From Burkholderiaceae bacterium (GTDB taxonomy: Bacteria; Pseudomonadota; Gammaproteobacteria; Burkholderiales; Burkholderiaceae_C), in the NCBI GenBank assembly GCA_913776825.1, contig CAJYPV010000007.1, positions 1 to 64,000 on the forward strand: a stretch of 64,000 bases of DNA, in the 5' to 3' direction. Positions 8,378-19,464 of this stretch are shown one piece after another. The notes beneath the pieces were generated by a model, which worked only from the letters and a program-made list of their open reading frames with translations, was not told where the DNA came from and did no database searches. The position numbers were made by a program, and so were the translations under genes. Position 1 is the first letter of the stretch. Each line of letters starts with the position of its first letter.

Positions 8378-11230
8378 ATGCCGCCCATGACCCTCACGCC
8401 TCCCCGACCGCTTCCTTCCCCTTTGCGGTTCCTGGCGGGAGACAGCGAGATGGCGCGGCGCATGCGGGAGCATGACTGGTCCGCCACCCCGCTCGGCGAG
8501 CCGGCGCAATGGCCCGCGAGCCTGCGCACGATGGTGGCGATGATGTTGTCGACGCGCCATCCCGCCTTCATCTTCTGGGGCCCCGAGCTGCGCTGCCTCT
8601 ACAACGATGCCTACAGCGTGTCCTTGGGCCCCGAGAAGCATCCCGGCATTCTGGGCATGCCCGGCAAGCAGGCCTTCCCGGAGATCTGGCCCATCGTGGG
8701 CGCCGACATCGAAGGCGTGCTGGCGGGCGGCCCCGCCACCTGGCATGAGAACCAGTTGGTGCCGATCCAGCGCAATGGGCGTCTGGAGGACGTCTACTGG
8801 ACCTATTCCTACGCCGGCATCGACGACAGCCATGCGCCCAACGGCGTGGGCGGCGTGCTGGTGCTGTGCAACGAAACCACGGGGCAGGTGCTGGAACGCC
8901 AGAAGACCCAGTCCGACCTGTCCCGACTGGCCCTGCTGTTCGAGCAGGCACCGATCTTCATCGCGGTGCTGAGCGGGCCGGAGCACCGCTTCACCTTCGC
9001 CAATCCGTCCTATCAGCGGCTGGTCGGTCAGCGTGATCTGCTGGATCGCACGGTGGCGCAGGCGCTGCCGGAAGTGGTGGACCAAGGCTTCATCCGGCTG
9101 CTGGACGGGGTATATGCCTCCGGCCAGCCCTATGCGGCGCTGGCGGCGGAAGTGAATTTGAAGTCGGCCACCATCGGCACCGTGCAGCGGCGCCGGCTGG
9201 ACTTCGTCTACCAGCCCACCCGCAATGCCGCAGGCGAGGTGGACGGCATCCTGGTGGTCGGCGTGGACGTGACCGAACGACTGGACGCCGAGAAGGCGCT
9301 GGAAGTCAGCGAAGAGCAGTTGAGACTGGCGACCGAGGCCAGCGACGTCGGCCTGTGGGACGTGGACCATGTGGCGGAGACGCTCTATTGGCCGCCGCGC
9401 TTGCGCCACATGTTCGGCATTTTCAGCGACCGGCCGGTGACGCTGCAGGACGACTTCTACAACGGCCTGCATCCCGACGATCGCGAGGCGGTCGCGGTGG
9501 CCTACAACCAGGCCCGCGATCCGGTGCTGCGCGCGGTGTACGACGTGGAGTACCGCACCGTCGGTCGCGAGGACGGGCTGGTGCGCTGGGTCGCGGCCAA
9601 GGGCCGGGGCGTGTTCAATGCACAGGGCGAATGCGTGCGGGTGATCGGCACGGCCGTGGACATCACCGGCCGCAAGCGCGACGAGGCCAAGCTGCGGGAA
9701 CTCAATGAGACGCTGGAACAGCGGCTCACCGAATTCCTGGCCGAGCGCAAGCTGTTCGCCGACATCGTCGAAGGCACCGATGCGCTGATTCAGGTGGTGT
9801 CGCCGGAGTTCCGCATCCTGGCGATCAACCGCGCTTGTGCCGATGAGTTCGAGCGGGTGTATGGCCGCCGTCCGCAAGTGGGCGACCATCTGCTGGAACT
9901 GCTGGATCCCTGGCCCGATCACCAGGCCGAAGTGCGCGCCGCCTGGACGCGCGCGCTGGATGGCGATGCCTTTGTCGATGAGCTGGAATTCGGCGAGGCG
10001 TCGCTGTCGCGGCGCTGGTATGAGCTGCATTTCCATCCGCTGTTCGCGTCGGATGGCCGGCGCATCGGCGCCTATCAATTCGTCTACGAAATCACCGCCC
10101 GCCGGGAAGCCGAAGCCCGCCTGGCCCGCACCGAGGCCGCGTTGATTCAGGCGCAGAAGATGGAATCGCTCGGCCTGCTGACCGGCGGCGTGGCCCATGA
10201 CTTCAACAACCTGCTGCAGGCGCTGAACACCCGCTTCGAGCTGATCCGCCGTCGGCCGGAGGATCAGGCGCATGTCCACAAATGGGCGACCAGCGGCGTG
10301 GAGGTCGCGCAGCGCGGCGCGCGGCTGACCGCGCAGTTGCTGACCTTCTCGCGTCGACAGGCGCCGGATGTGCGGGCGGTGCGGCTGTCCGCATTGCTCG
10401 ACAGCATGCGGGACCTGCTGCGCACCACGCTCGGCCCGACGCTGGACTGCGTCATCGACTGCCCCGATCTGTGGGTGCTGGCGGATGCCACACAGATGGA
10501 AATGGCGCTGCTGAACCTGGCGATCAATGCGCGCGATGCGATGGTCGGACCCGGTCGCTTCACCATCGCCGTGCGGGCGGGCGCGACGCCGGATCAGGTG
10601 GAAATCCGCGCCATCGACACCGGTACCGGCATGAGCGAGGCGGTGATCGCCAAGGCATTCGAGCCGTTCTTCACCACCAAGGGCATTGGCAAGGGCAGCG
10701 GTCTGGGGCTGGCGCAGGTCTACAGCATGGCGGACCGCGCCGGCGGCTCGGTGCGGATTGAAAGCGATGGCCGCACCGGCACCAGCGTCATCGTGACGTT
10801 GCGCCGTGCTTCGCCGCCCACCGACACGGCCACGCCCGCGCTGCCGCTGGCGATCGACGGCGCCACCGTGGGCACCGACATCCTGGTGGTGGATGACGAC
10901 GACCATGTCCGCAGTTCGCTGGTGGCCCTGCTGCGTGGCGCGGGCCATCGGGTGACCGAAGCCAATGGCGGCGAAGCGGCCCTGACGATCCTCGAGCAAC
11001 ACCCGGTGGACCTGCTGCTGTGCGACTTCGCCATGCCCGGCATGAACGGCGTGGCGGTCGCCAATCTGGCGCGCGCCACTCGCCCTGCCCTGCGGGTGGT
11101 GCTGATGAGCGGCTATGCCGATGGCAACGAGCTGCGCGATGCGATCGGGCACGGCATGACCCTGCTGCGCAAGCCCTTCGATGCGGGCGCGGTGCAGCAT
11201 GCGCTGGCGAGCGCCACGGCGCGGCACTGA
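8378..11230 (+). CDS. PAS-domain hybrid histidine kinase with C-terminal receiver
   Basis: About 950 residues from ATG 8378 (a second in-frame ATG lies at 8387). There is no obvious transmembrane segment, so it is probably a cytoplasmic sensor. The order is an N-terminal PAS/GAF-like region, two further PAS domains ending near VVGVDVTERLDAEKAL and VIGTAVDITGRKRDE, a fourth PAS with YQFVYEITARREAEAR, the dimerisation domain with LTGGVAHDFNNLL (phospho-acceptor His about 607), a GHKL ATPase domain (NLAINARDAM; FEPFFTTKGIGKGSGLGL) and a receiver domain with VVDDDDHVR and acceptor Asp about 883 in LLLCDFAMPGMNG. The AHDFNN H-box and C-terminal receiver are typical of FixL/NtrB-like hybrid kinases. 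No response regulator gene is adjacent, so the output partner is unknown. Confidence 0.9.
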   Translation: MPPMTLTPPRPLPSPLRFLAGDSEMARRMREHDWSATPLGEPAQWPASLRTMVAMMLSTRHPAFIFWGPELRCLYNDAYSVSLGPEKHPGILGMPGKQAFPEIWPIVGADIEGVLAGGPATWHENQLVPIQRNGRLEDVYWTYSYAGIDDSHAPNGVGGVLVLCNETTGQVLERQKTQSDLSRLALLFEQAPIFIAVLSGPEHRFTFANPSYQRLVGQRDLLDRTVAQALPEVVDQGFIRLLDGVYASGQPYAALAAEVNLKSATIGTVQRRRLDFVYQPTRNAAGEVDGILVVGVDVTERLDAEKALEVSEEQLRLATEASDVGLWDVDHVAETLYWPPRLRHMFGIFSDRPVTLQDDFYNGLHPDDREAVAVAYNQARDPVLRAVYDVEYRTVGREDGLVRWVAAKGRGVFNAQGECVRVIGTAVDITGRKRDEAKLRELNETLEQRLTEFLAERKLFADIVEGTDALIQVVSPEFRILAINRACADEFERVYGRRPQVGDHLLELLDPWPDHQAEVRAAWTRALDGDAFVDELEFGEASLSRRWYELHFHPLFASDGRRIGAYQFVYEITARREAEARLARTEAALIQAQKMESLGLLTGGVAHDFNNLLQALNTRFELIRRRPEDQAHVHKWATSGVEVAQRGARLTAQLLTFSRRQAPDVRAVRLSALLDSMRDLLRTTLGPTLDCVIDCPDLWVLADATQMEMALLNLAINARDAMVGPGRFTIAVRAGATPDQVEIRAIDTGTGMSEAVIAKAFEPFFTTKGIGKGSGLGLAQVYSMADRAGGSVRIESDGRTGTSVIVTLRRASPPTDTATPALPLAIDGATVGTDILVVDDDDHVRSSLVALLRGAGHRVTEANGGEAALTILEQHPVDLLLCDFAMPGMNGVAVANLARATRPALRVVLMSGYADGNELRDAIGHGMTLLRKPFDAGAVQHALASATARH

Positions 11231-11350
11231 GACGCGCGTGTGGTCGTCCAGCGACGTGGGGGCACCGACAACACCCGGCACCGCGGCGGGCATCGACTCG
11301 ACGCCACACAGGGCGTGGCGACAGTGGCGCCGCGCAGGCGTGGTGGCGCG

Positions 11351-11617
11351 TCAGGGATCGTGGACCTCTGAGCGATCGAGCGGGCGCGTGGCGCGCTCCT
11401 CCAATCGACGCAGGTCGTGCTGCACCTGCGTCAGCACGGTGTTCAGCATTTCCAGCGCGAAGGCCTGCTGATCGGCCAGGGCGATCTGCAGCCGTTCGCG
11501 GACGGCTGGGGGATGATCCTTGGCATTCACGCCGGTCAGCGACGCTTCCAGGCGTCGCAACTCGGCTTCGGCAATGCGCCAGGTCTGGAGGGCGTTCTCG
11601 AGCTCAGGGGACAACAT
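11351..11617 (-). CDS. small hypothetical coiled-coil protein
   Basis: An 88-residue protein starting at ATG 11617, with AAGGG about eight bases upstream. It is almost entirely helical with heptad-like Leu spacing (LENALQTWRIAEAELRRLEA and LADQQAFALEMLNTVLTQVQ), suggesting a short coiled coil. No Cys, signal peptide or membrane helix is present. It lies between the hybrid kinase (convergent) and a TonB-dependent receptor (same strand, downstream). I do not recognise a named family. Confidence 0.6.
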   Translation of the reverse strand: MLSPELENALQTWRIAEAELRRLEASLTGVNAKDHPPAVRERLQIALADQQAFALEMLNTVLTQVQHDLRRLEERATRPLDRSEVHDP

Positions 11618-11708
11618 GCCGGCCCTTGAGCAACGAGGATGCCGGACGGCGTCCCGCCGCCCCCTGCATCCTCGTGGTGGGCCGACCCGCGCGGCCGGCC
11701 CGGTGCGA

Positions 11709-13817
11709 TCAGAGCTTGTACTCGAGCGACACGCCCGCCGTGCGCGGCGATCCGTAGATCGCGCCGTAGGCCAGGCCGCCGATGTACTTGCGATCGAACA
11801 GGTTGTCCACGTTCACGCGAACCGTGGCCTTGCTGGTCAGGTCGTACGAGGCGAAGACATTGGCCACCATGTACGAGCCCTGGCGCACGCGGCCGAACTT
11901 CACCTGCTTGCCGATGTCGGACTGCCAACGACCGGCCACGCCCACCTGCATCGCCGGCAGCATCGGCAGGCGGGTGTCCATGCGCAGCTTCAGCGTGCTG
12001 CGGGGCACCCATTCGAAGATGTCGTTGCCATCCTGACCGGTGAGCAGCAGGCGGGTGTAGCCGACGCTGACCTTGGCGTCGCGGCCCAGTCGGCCGGTCA
12101 CTTCCATGTCGATGCCGCGCGACTTCACATCGCGGGGCTCGTAATAGGTCTGACCGACAAGCGGGTTGGCCGGATCGGTGATCGGGCCCATGTCGGTCGC
12201 CAGGCCTTCCTGCTTGGTCTGGAACACCGCGAAGGTGGTCAGCAGCGCCTTGTTCAGCCATTCGGCCTTCACGCCCATCTCGGCATTCAGGCCCTTGGTG
12301 GGCGCCAGGTACTTGCCGTTGATGTCGGTCTGCTCCTGGTTCTGGAAGATGTCCGAGTAGGAGACATAGCCCATCAAGTCGGGCGTGAAGTTGTAGGTCA
12401 GGCCGACATAGGGGCTGGTCTTCTTGGTGTCCGGATACTCGGTGTTGGTGGCGGCGTTGCCATAGATGGACGCGCCGCTGCGCTCCAGCTTCACCGAATT
12501 CACACCGACGACCGCATTCAGCGCATCGGTCAGCGACAGGCGCGAGGCGATGTAGAAGCGAGTGAGCGTCTGGTCACCGCGCGTGGACGGCGCACGCGGG
12601 CCCCAGGTGGGCTCGGGATAGACGTCGCCGCCGTACGGCACGGCCGGCAGCGGCTCGAATGCGTGATCCAGCGCGGCATAGGTATCCACGGCGGTCTTCT
12701 GCTTGGAGCGCGACACGCCGGCCAGCAGCGTGTGCTGACGGCCCAGCGCGGAGAACTTGCCGTTCACATTCACGTCCAGCAGATGGCTGTCGGCACTGCC
12801 CAGACTGCGATAGGGCCAGCCGAACAGACCGGTGTTGTCCGGGTTGAGCGCGACGTCGTTGTTGTAGGCGTAGAAGATCCGCGAGGCCTCGTTGTTGTGG
12901 CGGTAGTTGTAGGTCAGCTTGGCTTCCCAATCCGCGGACAGACGATGGGCGTATTCGGCGAAGGCGTTGTAGGACTTGTTGTTCCAGTAGGTCCAGTTCT
13001 GCGAGGTGGAGGTGCCCACATCGAAATCCGCCTGGGTGCCGTCGGTGCGCATCAGCGTGAGCGAGCCCCACATCGGCGAGTCCTGCTTGGCATCGACCGC
13101 GGTGACGCCGAGCGTCAGCACGCCGTTCTCGCCGATCTGGCCGTCCACGACGCCGTAGAGCGTGGTGCGTTTGTCCTTCAGGTCGCGCAGGTAGGAGTTC
13201 TTGTCTTCATGCGCGACCACCAGGCGACCGGCCCAGCTGCCGTCGTTGGTGAGGACCTTGTTGTAGTCCAGCGCGGCGCGCTTGAGACCGTACGAGCCGG
13301 CGGTGGCGATGACCTCGCCGCCGTCTTCGTTCTTCGGCCGCTTGCGGATGTAGTTGATCGTGCCCGAGGCATTGCCCACGCCGGTCAGCAGACCGTTGGC
13401 GCCGCGGATCAGCTCGATGCGCTCGAACAGGAAGGTGTCTTCCCGGCCCACCACCGTGCCCCAGGAATTGGTCATCCCGAGGCCGTCCACATTGGTCAGC
13501 TGGATCTCGAAGCCGCGCGAGTTGAAGGTGGCGCGGTTGGTTTCGTACTGCTCGACATTGATGCCGGTGGCCAGCGCCAGGGCCTCATTGCTGCCGCTCA
13601 GGCCGAAATTCGTGAGGTCGTCCTGATCGAGGGTGCTGATGCTTTGCGGCGTGTCCTTCAGCTCCAGCGGCAGGCCGGTCGCGCCCTTGGACACGCGGTT
13701 GGCCCGCTTCGAGGTGACGGTGACCTTGTCCAGGGTGGTCGCCTCCTGGGCTTGGGCATCGACGGTGGCCAGGCAAGCGGCCAGCGCGCAGGCGGTCATC
13801 AGGAACGGGTGCTTCAT
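11709..13817 (-). CDS. TonB-dependent siderophore receptor
   Basis: About 702 residues from ATG 13817. The signal peptide ends near AQAQ, residue 26. The frame extends 19 codons further but without signal-peptide logic. The plug domain carries LDKVTVTSKRANRVSK, LPLELKDTPQSISTLDQDDL, RGFEIQLTNVDGLG and the conserved IELIRGANGLLTGVGNASGT. The barrel ends with VRVNVDNLFDRKYIGG and SLEYKL. The DTPQSIS motif with GxGNASGTINYI is characteristic of FhuE/FpvA-type ferric-siderophore receptors. Import of a ferric siderophore across the outer membrane, driven by TonB-ExbBD, is therefore likely. No sigma/anti-sigma genes or biosynthesis genes are adjacent, so it may take up a foreign siderophore. A Fur-box-like sequence lies upstream, which fits iron repression. 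Confidence 0.9.
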   Translation of the reverse strand: MKHPFLMTACALAACLATVDAQAQEATTLDKVTVTSKRANRVSKGATGLPLELKDTPQSISTLDQDDLTNFGLSGSNEALALATGINVEQYETNRATFNSRGFEIQLTNVDGLGMTNSWGTVVGREDTFLFERIELIRGANGLLTGVGNASGTINYIRKRPKNEDGGEVIATAGSYGLKRAALDYNKVLTNDGSWAGRLVVAHEDKNSYLRDLKDKRTTLYGVVDGQIGENGVLTLGVTAVDAKQDSPMWGSLTLMRTDGTQADFDVGTSTSQNWTYWNNKSYNAFAEYAHRLSADWEAKLTYNYRHNNEASRIFYAYNNDVALNPDNTGLFGWPYRSLGSADSHLLDVNVNGKFSALGRQHTLLAGVSRSKQKTAVDTYAALDHAFEPLPAVPYGGDVYPEPTWGPRAPSTRGDQTLTRFYIASRLSLTDALNAVVGVNSVKLERSGASIYGNAATNTEYPDTKKTSPYVGLTYNFTPDLMGYVSYSDIFQNQEQTDINGKYLAPTKGLNAEMGVKAEWLNKALLTTFAVFQTKQEGLATDMGPITDPANPLVGQTYYEPRDVKSRGIDMEVTGRLGRDAKVSVGYTRLLLTGQDGNDIFEWVPRSTLKLRMDTRLPMLPAMQVGVAGRWQSDIGKQVKFGRVRQGSYMVANVFASYDLTSKATVRVNVDNLFDRKYIGGLAYGAIYGSPRTAGVSLEYKL

Positions 13818-13872
13818 CGGAGATCCAAAAGTGGTGGGGGACTGCCGTACAAGGCATTGGATTACGAATGCC

Positions 13873-13891
13873 AATGCGAATTGTTCTCGAT
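13873..13891. promoter_or_regulatory. Fur-box-like operator upstream of siderophore receptor
   Basis: AATGCGAATTGTTCTCGAT is imperfectly palindromic and close to the AATGAGAATTATTCTCATT style of Fur site (about 15 of 19 positions). It lies 56-74 bases upstream of the receptor start, where a promoter would be expected. Iron-dependent repression is inferred. Confidence 0.5.
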
Positions 13892-14090
13892 AAAGATTCT
13901 ACGCGGGCGCTGGGTGTGTGGTTTTTGAGACGAATCAGGGCGGGAGTGGGCGAAATGCCACCGCGTCAACATCGGTGAGACCGGCCACGCACGCTGCCGC
14001 GCCCGGTGATCGGCGGGCGCGGCGACGGGTTCAGCGAAGGTGGAGGCGCGTCAGGCGGATCCGCCGACGCCTCGCGCGGGCCGAGCGAGC

Positions 14091-14540
14091 TCAGCGGCAG
14101 GAGGCGGACTCGATGCGCAGCAAGCCGCTCGGGGCGGCCTTGGAAACGACCTGGCACTCGCTGTATCCGCTCAATGGGCGAACCAACACCAGCGTGGTGG
14201 CCCGATAGGCGCAAACAGCGTAAGGCGTCTCGTAGGCGGCAAGTTTCCAGGTCAAGGTTTCGACCTGCCCACCCCGCGAGTCCCGCCGGTTGGTGTGCTG
14301 GTCGTAGCGGGTCGCGTCCGCCGTCTCAAGCGGGCCCATCTGGACGCGAAAACCTTCCAACGTGTGCTTGTGATACGGCCGGTCGACGGCAACTTCAAAG
14401 TCGGCAGGGACCTGAGTCAGCGTTTGCGTCATCGCCGGCAAACTGGCCGGGCAGTCGAACGGGACGGGCGCTGCGCTCGCGTCGAGCGTGGAAAGGATGG
14501 CCCAGCCAGCCAGTAGCGATTTGATTGCGCCATTCACCAT
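14091..14540 (-). CDS. secreted STY0301-family protein, candidate immunity partner
   Basis: A 149-residue protein with a Sec signal peptide (residues 1-23, LSTLDASA before APVPF). The mature part has Cys at about residues 29, 110 and 127 plus a Cys near the end. The pattern of CPASL near the start, EGFRVQMGP, LTWKL, YAVCAYRATTLVLVRPL and ECQVV matches my recollection of the STY0301 family, named after a Salmonella locus close to a type VI amidase effector/immunity pair. It overlaps the stop of the BPSL0067 gene by seven bases and is thus co-translated. A periplasmic partner of a peptidoglycan-cleaving toxin would need exactly such a signal peptide. The immunity role is inferred, not shown. 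Confidence 0.65.
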   Translation of the reverse strand: MVNGAIKSLLAGWAILSTLDASAAPVPFDCPASLPAMTQTLTQVPADFEVAVDRPYHKHTLEGFRVQMGPLETADATRYDQHTNRRDSRGGQVETLTWKLAAYETPYAVCAYRATTLVLVRPLSGYSECQVVSKAAPSGLLRIESASCR

Positions 14541-14998
14541 TGGATCGTCGCGTATTCGCGTCCATTATGAAAATATGACGTCGGCATTTTTTGTGCAGCC
14601 GGATCGAAATACACCTTACGCTTCTGAATTGCCGACGCGCTTGAGTACTGCTCGATAATGTAGAAGCCCACAGTATTGCCCTGAGCATCCTTCAGTGGGC
14701 CCGCATATAGGCCAGCGTGTTGTCCGGACGAATTATTCGGATAGAAACCCGCTGCGTTCCAACCTGAGGCGATCGGCGTGCCATCCTGTAGTGCGGAGAT
14801 GAATTGCGGCGTAAGCGCAGAGCCCTTCTTCCAATTGTTTGGCTGAGTCATCGGCGCATGAGCAAGCTGCTTGACGAGTTCTGCACATTGGGCGGAGCCG
14901 TTCTTGTTCAGAATTAGTGCCTCCCCCTCGTATTGGTGAACATTGGGTACTGCACCAAAGTGCTCAACGTAAGCGCGAGTGGCGATCGTGGCGGGCAT
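14534..14998 (-). CDS. BPSL0067-family NlpC/CHAP-like putative amidase
   Basis: A 154-residue protein from ATG 14998, preceded by AGGA. Candidate catalytic residues are Cys38 in SAQCAELVKQL and His94 in SSGQHAGLYAG, with Glu116/Gln117 in YIIEQYSS as a possible third polar residue. NNWKKGSAL and PIASGWNAAGFYPNNS match the BPSL0067 pattern (tSxWxxG, GTAIAxF..GRYPN..GNHAA). Members are small cysteine-hydrolase-like proteins. Some are relatives of type VI amidase effectors (Tae2 group); that link is from memory. No signal peptide is present, as expected for a T6SS cargo. The coding sequence is visibly AT-richer than its neighbours, indicating transfer. No T6SS genes lie in this window, so delivery is unproven. 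Confidence 0.75.
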   Translation of the reverse strand: MPATIATRAYVEHFGAVPNVHQYEGEALILNKNGSAQCAELVKQLAHAPMTQPNNWKKGSALTPQFISALQDGTPIASGWNAAGFYPNNSSGQHAGLYAGPLKDAQGNTVGFYIIEQYSSASAIQKRKVYFDPAAQKMPTSYFHNGREYATIQW

Positions 14999-15140
14999 CG
15001 TAATCCTGACCTAGAAAGAATGCCTGAATCTAACGAAGCCTCTTGAGCTGTGCATCAGACTTTCGTCATATCCCATGAGGTCAACACGTTACAACCGCTT
15101 CATTTTGAAAAGTTTCGGGTTTATTGGCCATTCTTAGATG

Positions 15141-15173
15141 AAAAAAAGCCCGCCAGAGAAAGGCAGGCTTTTT
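15141..15173 (-). terminator. rho-independent terminator downstream of ppa
   Basis: AAAGCCTGCC and GGCGGGCTTT arms surround a short TTCTCT loop and end in a run of seven T on the minus strand. The complementary run of T after the stem on the plus strand makes it potentially bidirectional. It lies 53 bases after the ppa stop. Confidence 0.85.
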
Positions 15174-15225
15174 CGCAAGAACCCGCGCCTGTCAGCGCGG
15201 TCCCGACTCATCGACTCATGACCAA

Positions 15226-15765
15226 TCAGGCCTGTTGAGCCTTGGCGTAGTTGGCGATGCCGTCGGTGATTTCCTTCTTGGCGGCTTCCGGGCCTTCCCA
15301 GCCCTTGACCTTCACCCACTTGCCGGCTTCCAGATCCTTGTAATGCTCGAAGAAATGCTGGATGGCCTTCAGGCGCATCTGGTTGATGTCTTCGGGCTTG
15401 GTCCAGTGCTCGTAGATCGGCAGGATCTTGGTGGTCGGGACGGCCAGCAGCTTGGCGTCACCGCCAGCTTCGTCGTCCATCTGCAGCACGCCGATGGCGC
15501 GGCAGGTCACGACCACGCCCGGCGTCAGCGGGAACGGGGTGATGACCAGCACGTCGACCGGGTCGCCGTCATCGGCCAGGGTCTGCGGCACGTAGCCGTA
15601 GTTGCACGGATAGTGCATGGCCGTGGTCATGAAGCGGTCTACGAACAGCGCGCCGCTTTCCTTGTCGACCTCGTACTTGATCGGGTCCGCGTTCATCGGG
15701 ATCTCGATGACGACGTTGAACTGTTCGGGCGCCTTCGGGCCGGGGGTGACTTTGTGCAGGCTCAT
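15226..15765 (-). CDS. ppa: inorganic pyrophosphatase, soluble family I
   Basis: A 179-residue cytoplasmic enzyme that hydrolyses PPi to two phosphates with Mg2+. ATG 15765 ([20 protein letters not shown]) matches the usual family N-terminus; the longer open frame to 15843 is not needed. [39 protein letters not shown] and [14 protein letters not shown] contain the conserved signature with the metal-binding Asp residues (DGDPVDV). GDAKLLAVP carries another conserved Asp and Lys. Length and motifs match bacterial PpaA of about 175-180 residues. It is followed by a strong terminator. A membrane H+-PPase gene lies 1.5 kb away on the other strand, so the cell has two routes for PPi. Confidence 0.97.
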   Translation of the reverse strand: MSLHKVTPGPKAPEQFNVVIEIPMNADPIKYEVDKESGALFVDRFMTTAMHYPCNYGYVPQTLADDGDPVDVLVITPFPLTPGVVVTCRAIGVLQMDDEAGGDAKLLAVPTTKILPIYEHWTKPEDINQMRLKAIQHFFEHYKDLEAGKWVKVKGWEGPEAAKKEITDGIANYAKAQQA

Positions 15766-15911
15766 GATGGTGGTGGACAGCTGAGGAACCGGTAAAGCGG
15801 GGATTCTAGGCGCTCGCCTGATGCGGGCCTGACAGCGCCGCAACCGGCAGTAACGTCACCGTCCGCGCCACCGTCAGCGCCACGCCTCGCGCGCCAACGC
15901 GTCGGCCCCGC

Positions 15912-16172
15912 TCAGGAGCCCGACGACCGCCCCGTCGCCGGCGCGCTCGGGCCGGCCGCCACGCCGATGGGAATGACCCGCACGCCGGCCGGCTTGGCCG
16001 ACACCTCCGCCGGCGCCGCCGACGGCTGCGCCGCGAACGGCAGGCGGATGCGGGTGACGGACAGGATGTCCACGGCGCCCTGGCGCATCTGGCAGGCCAG
16101 ATAGAGACCGGTGACCGCCAGAACGACGGACGCGAGGCCGGCAACGATCTTGATGGGGGAAGTTTTCAGCAT
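15912..16172 (-). CDS. small hypothetical membrane-anchored protein
   Basis: ATG 16172 (MLKTSPIKIVAGLASVV) gives 86 residues. One hydrophobic segment, about residues 8-26 (VAGLASVVLAVTGLYLAC), acts as a signal anchor or, with the Cys after it, possibly a poor lipobox. The remainder is Ala/Pro-rich. It lies between the convergent-looking ppa and yceI genes on the same strand. No family is recognised. Gene reality is moderately supported by the clear hydrophobic N-terminus. Confidence 0.45.
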   Translation of the reverse strand: MLKTSPIKIVAGLASVVLAVTGLYLACQMRQGAVDILSVTRIRLPFAAQPSAAPAEVSAKPAGVRVIPIGVAAGPSAPATGRSSGS

Positions 16173-16294
16173 GGGGGCGCAACGCAACAAGGACGGGAGG
16201 ATAACAACCCGCCCCGCGCAGCGCTCGCCTCCCCGGCCATCCCACCCGGCCGGATGCGGTCAGACGTCTCGACGCGCCCGCGATCAGGCGGCGC

Positions 16295-16870
16295 TCATTC
16301 GCGCGCGACCGCCTCGACCTGGATACGCAGGTTCACCGCCATCTTGAAGCCCCAGTCCTTGCCGGCGCCCAGGCCGAAGGCATCGCGCTGAAAGCTGCCC
16401 GACGCATCGGCGCCGCAGAAGTCCCGCTTGTTCAGCGGATGCGGGATGCACTTGAGCTGGTGCACCGTCAGCGTGAGGGGCCGGGTGACGCCGTGCAGGG
16501 TCAGCTCGCCCACCACCTGGCTGGGCACGCCCGCCTTGATGCCGTCGAAGCGGCCTTTGAAGGTGGCCTGCGGATGTTGGTCGACCTGGAAGAAATCCTT
16601 GCCGATCGCCCAGGCATTCATCGCGTCCAGCCCGAAGTCGATGCTGGCCAGCTCCATGGTGACGTCGACGCTGCCCGCACCGGTGGCCTTGTCGTAGACG
16701 ATGGTGCCGGCGCTGCGGTTGAGCTTGCCGCGCCACATCGACAGGCCCATGTGGTCCGCTTCGAAGCTGGGATAGGTGTGGGTGGGATCGATCTCGTACG
16801 TCACCGGCGCGGCCAGCGCGGCTTGAACGGTCACCGCCATCAGGGCGGGAATGAGCAGCATCAGTTTCAT
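16295..16870 (-). CDS. YceI-family periplasmic lipocalin-like protein
   Basis: 191 residues from ATG 16870, with GGATTG upstream. The signal peptide is residues 1-20 (ending ALAA before PVTYEIDPTHTYPSF). The beta-barrel core shows DPTHTYPSFEADHMGLS, a central segment around AIDFGLDAMNAW-type residues, FKGRFDGIKAGVPSQVVGEL and TLHGVTRPLTLTV, all diagnostic for YceI. These proteins bind polyisoprenoids or related amphiphiles in the periplasm. An additional Cys pair near CIPHPLNKRDFC is seen in a YceI subgroup. The precise ligand is unknown. It is a single gene, separated from hppA by a 380-base divergent gap. Confidence 0.9.
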   Translation of the reverse strand: MKLMLLIPALMAVTVQAALAAPVTYEIDPTHTYPSFEADHMGLSMWRGKLNRSAGTIVYDKATGAGSVDVTMELASIDFGLDAMNAWAIGKDFFQVDQHPQATFKGRFDGIKAGVPSQVVGELTLHGVTRPLTLTVHQLKCIPHPLNKRDFCGADASGSFQRDAFGLGAGKDWGFKMAVNLRIQVEAVARE

Positions 16871-17250
16871 GGCAATCCTTTGGATGCAGGCCGGCGAGTG
16901 CCTCGCCGCGCCAGGGGTTCCCGGGGTGTCGTGCCCCGGCGATCGTCCGCCTCGGGCCTCGAACCGGACAGCGGACCTTCCCTCGACGCATGAAGCGGCC
17001 CGGTTTCGACAACCGCGGCGGCTGATTCGGGACCGCCGGGCCGGCAGGCAGCATGCCAGGGACAGGCCTTGCGCGACGACCCTGCAAGGCCTGACACCCC
17101 ACCCCAAAACCGCTGGTAAACGCCTATGCCACGCGATGGGTGCCGGCTTAGCATCGTTTCACGGACTGTAGCTGTGGCATGCGCGCAGGGCCGGCGCTGC
17201 AGGCATCAGGGCGTCTCAGATCAACGGCGGATAGCCAGAGGAGACAACGC
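16871..17250. other. divergent intergenic region yceI/hppA
   Basis: About 380 bases between the starts of yceI and hppA. The sequence is GC-rich with no open frame that looks coding, no RNA gene and no clear palindrome. It ends with AGAGGAG as the hppA ribosome site. Promoters for both genes should be here, but I cannot place -35/-10 boxes with confidence. Confidence 0.5.

Positions 17251-19464
<2,214 letters not shown>

Noticed and set aside
8360..11293. 977-residue minus-strand frame opposite the hybrid kinase
   Set aside because: The plus strand carries recognisable PAS, H-box, ATPase and receiver motifs; the antisense frame has none.
11520..13928. 802-residue plus-strand frame opposite the siderophore receptor
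   Set aside because: Receptor plug and barrel motifs on the minus strand account for it.
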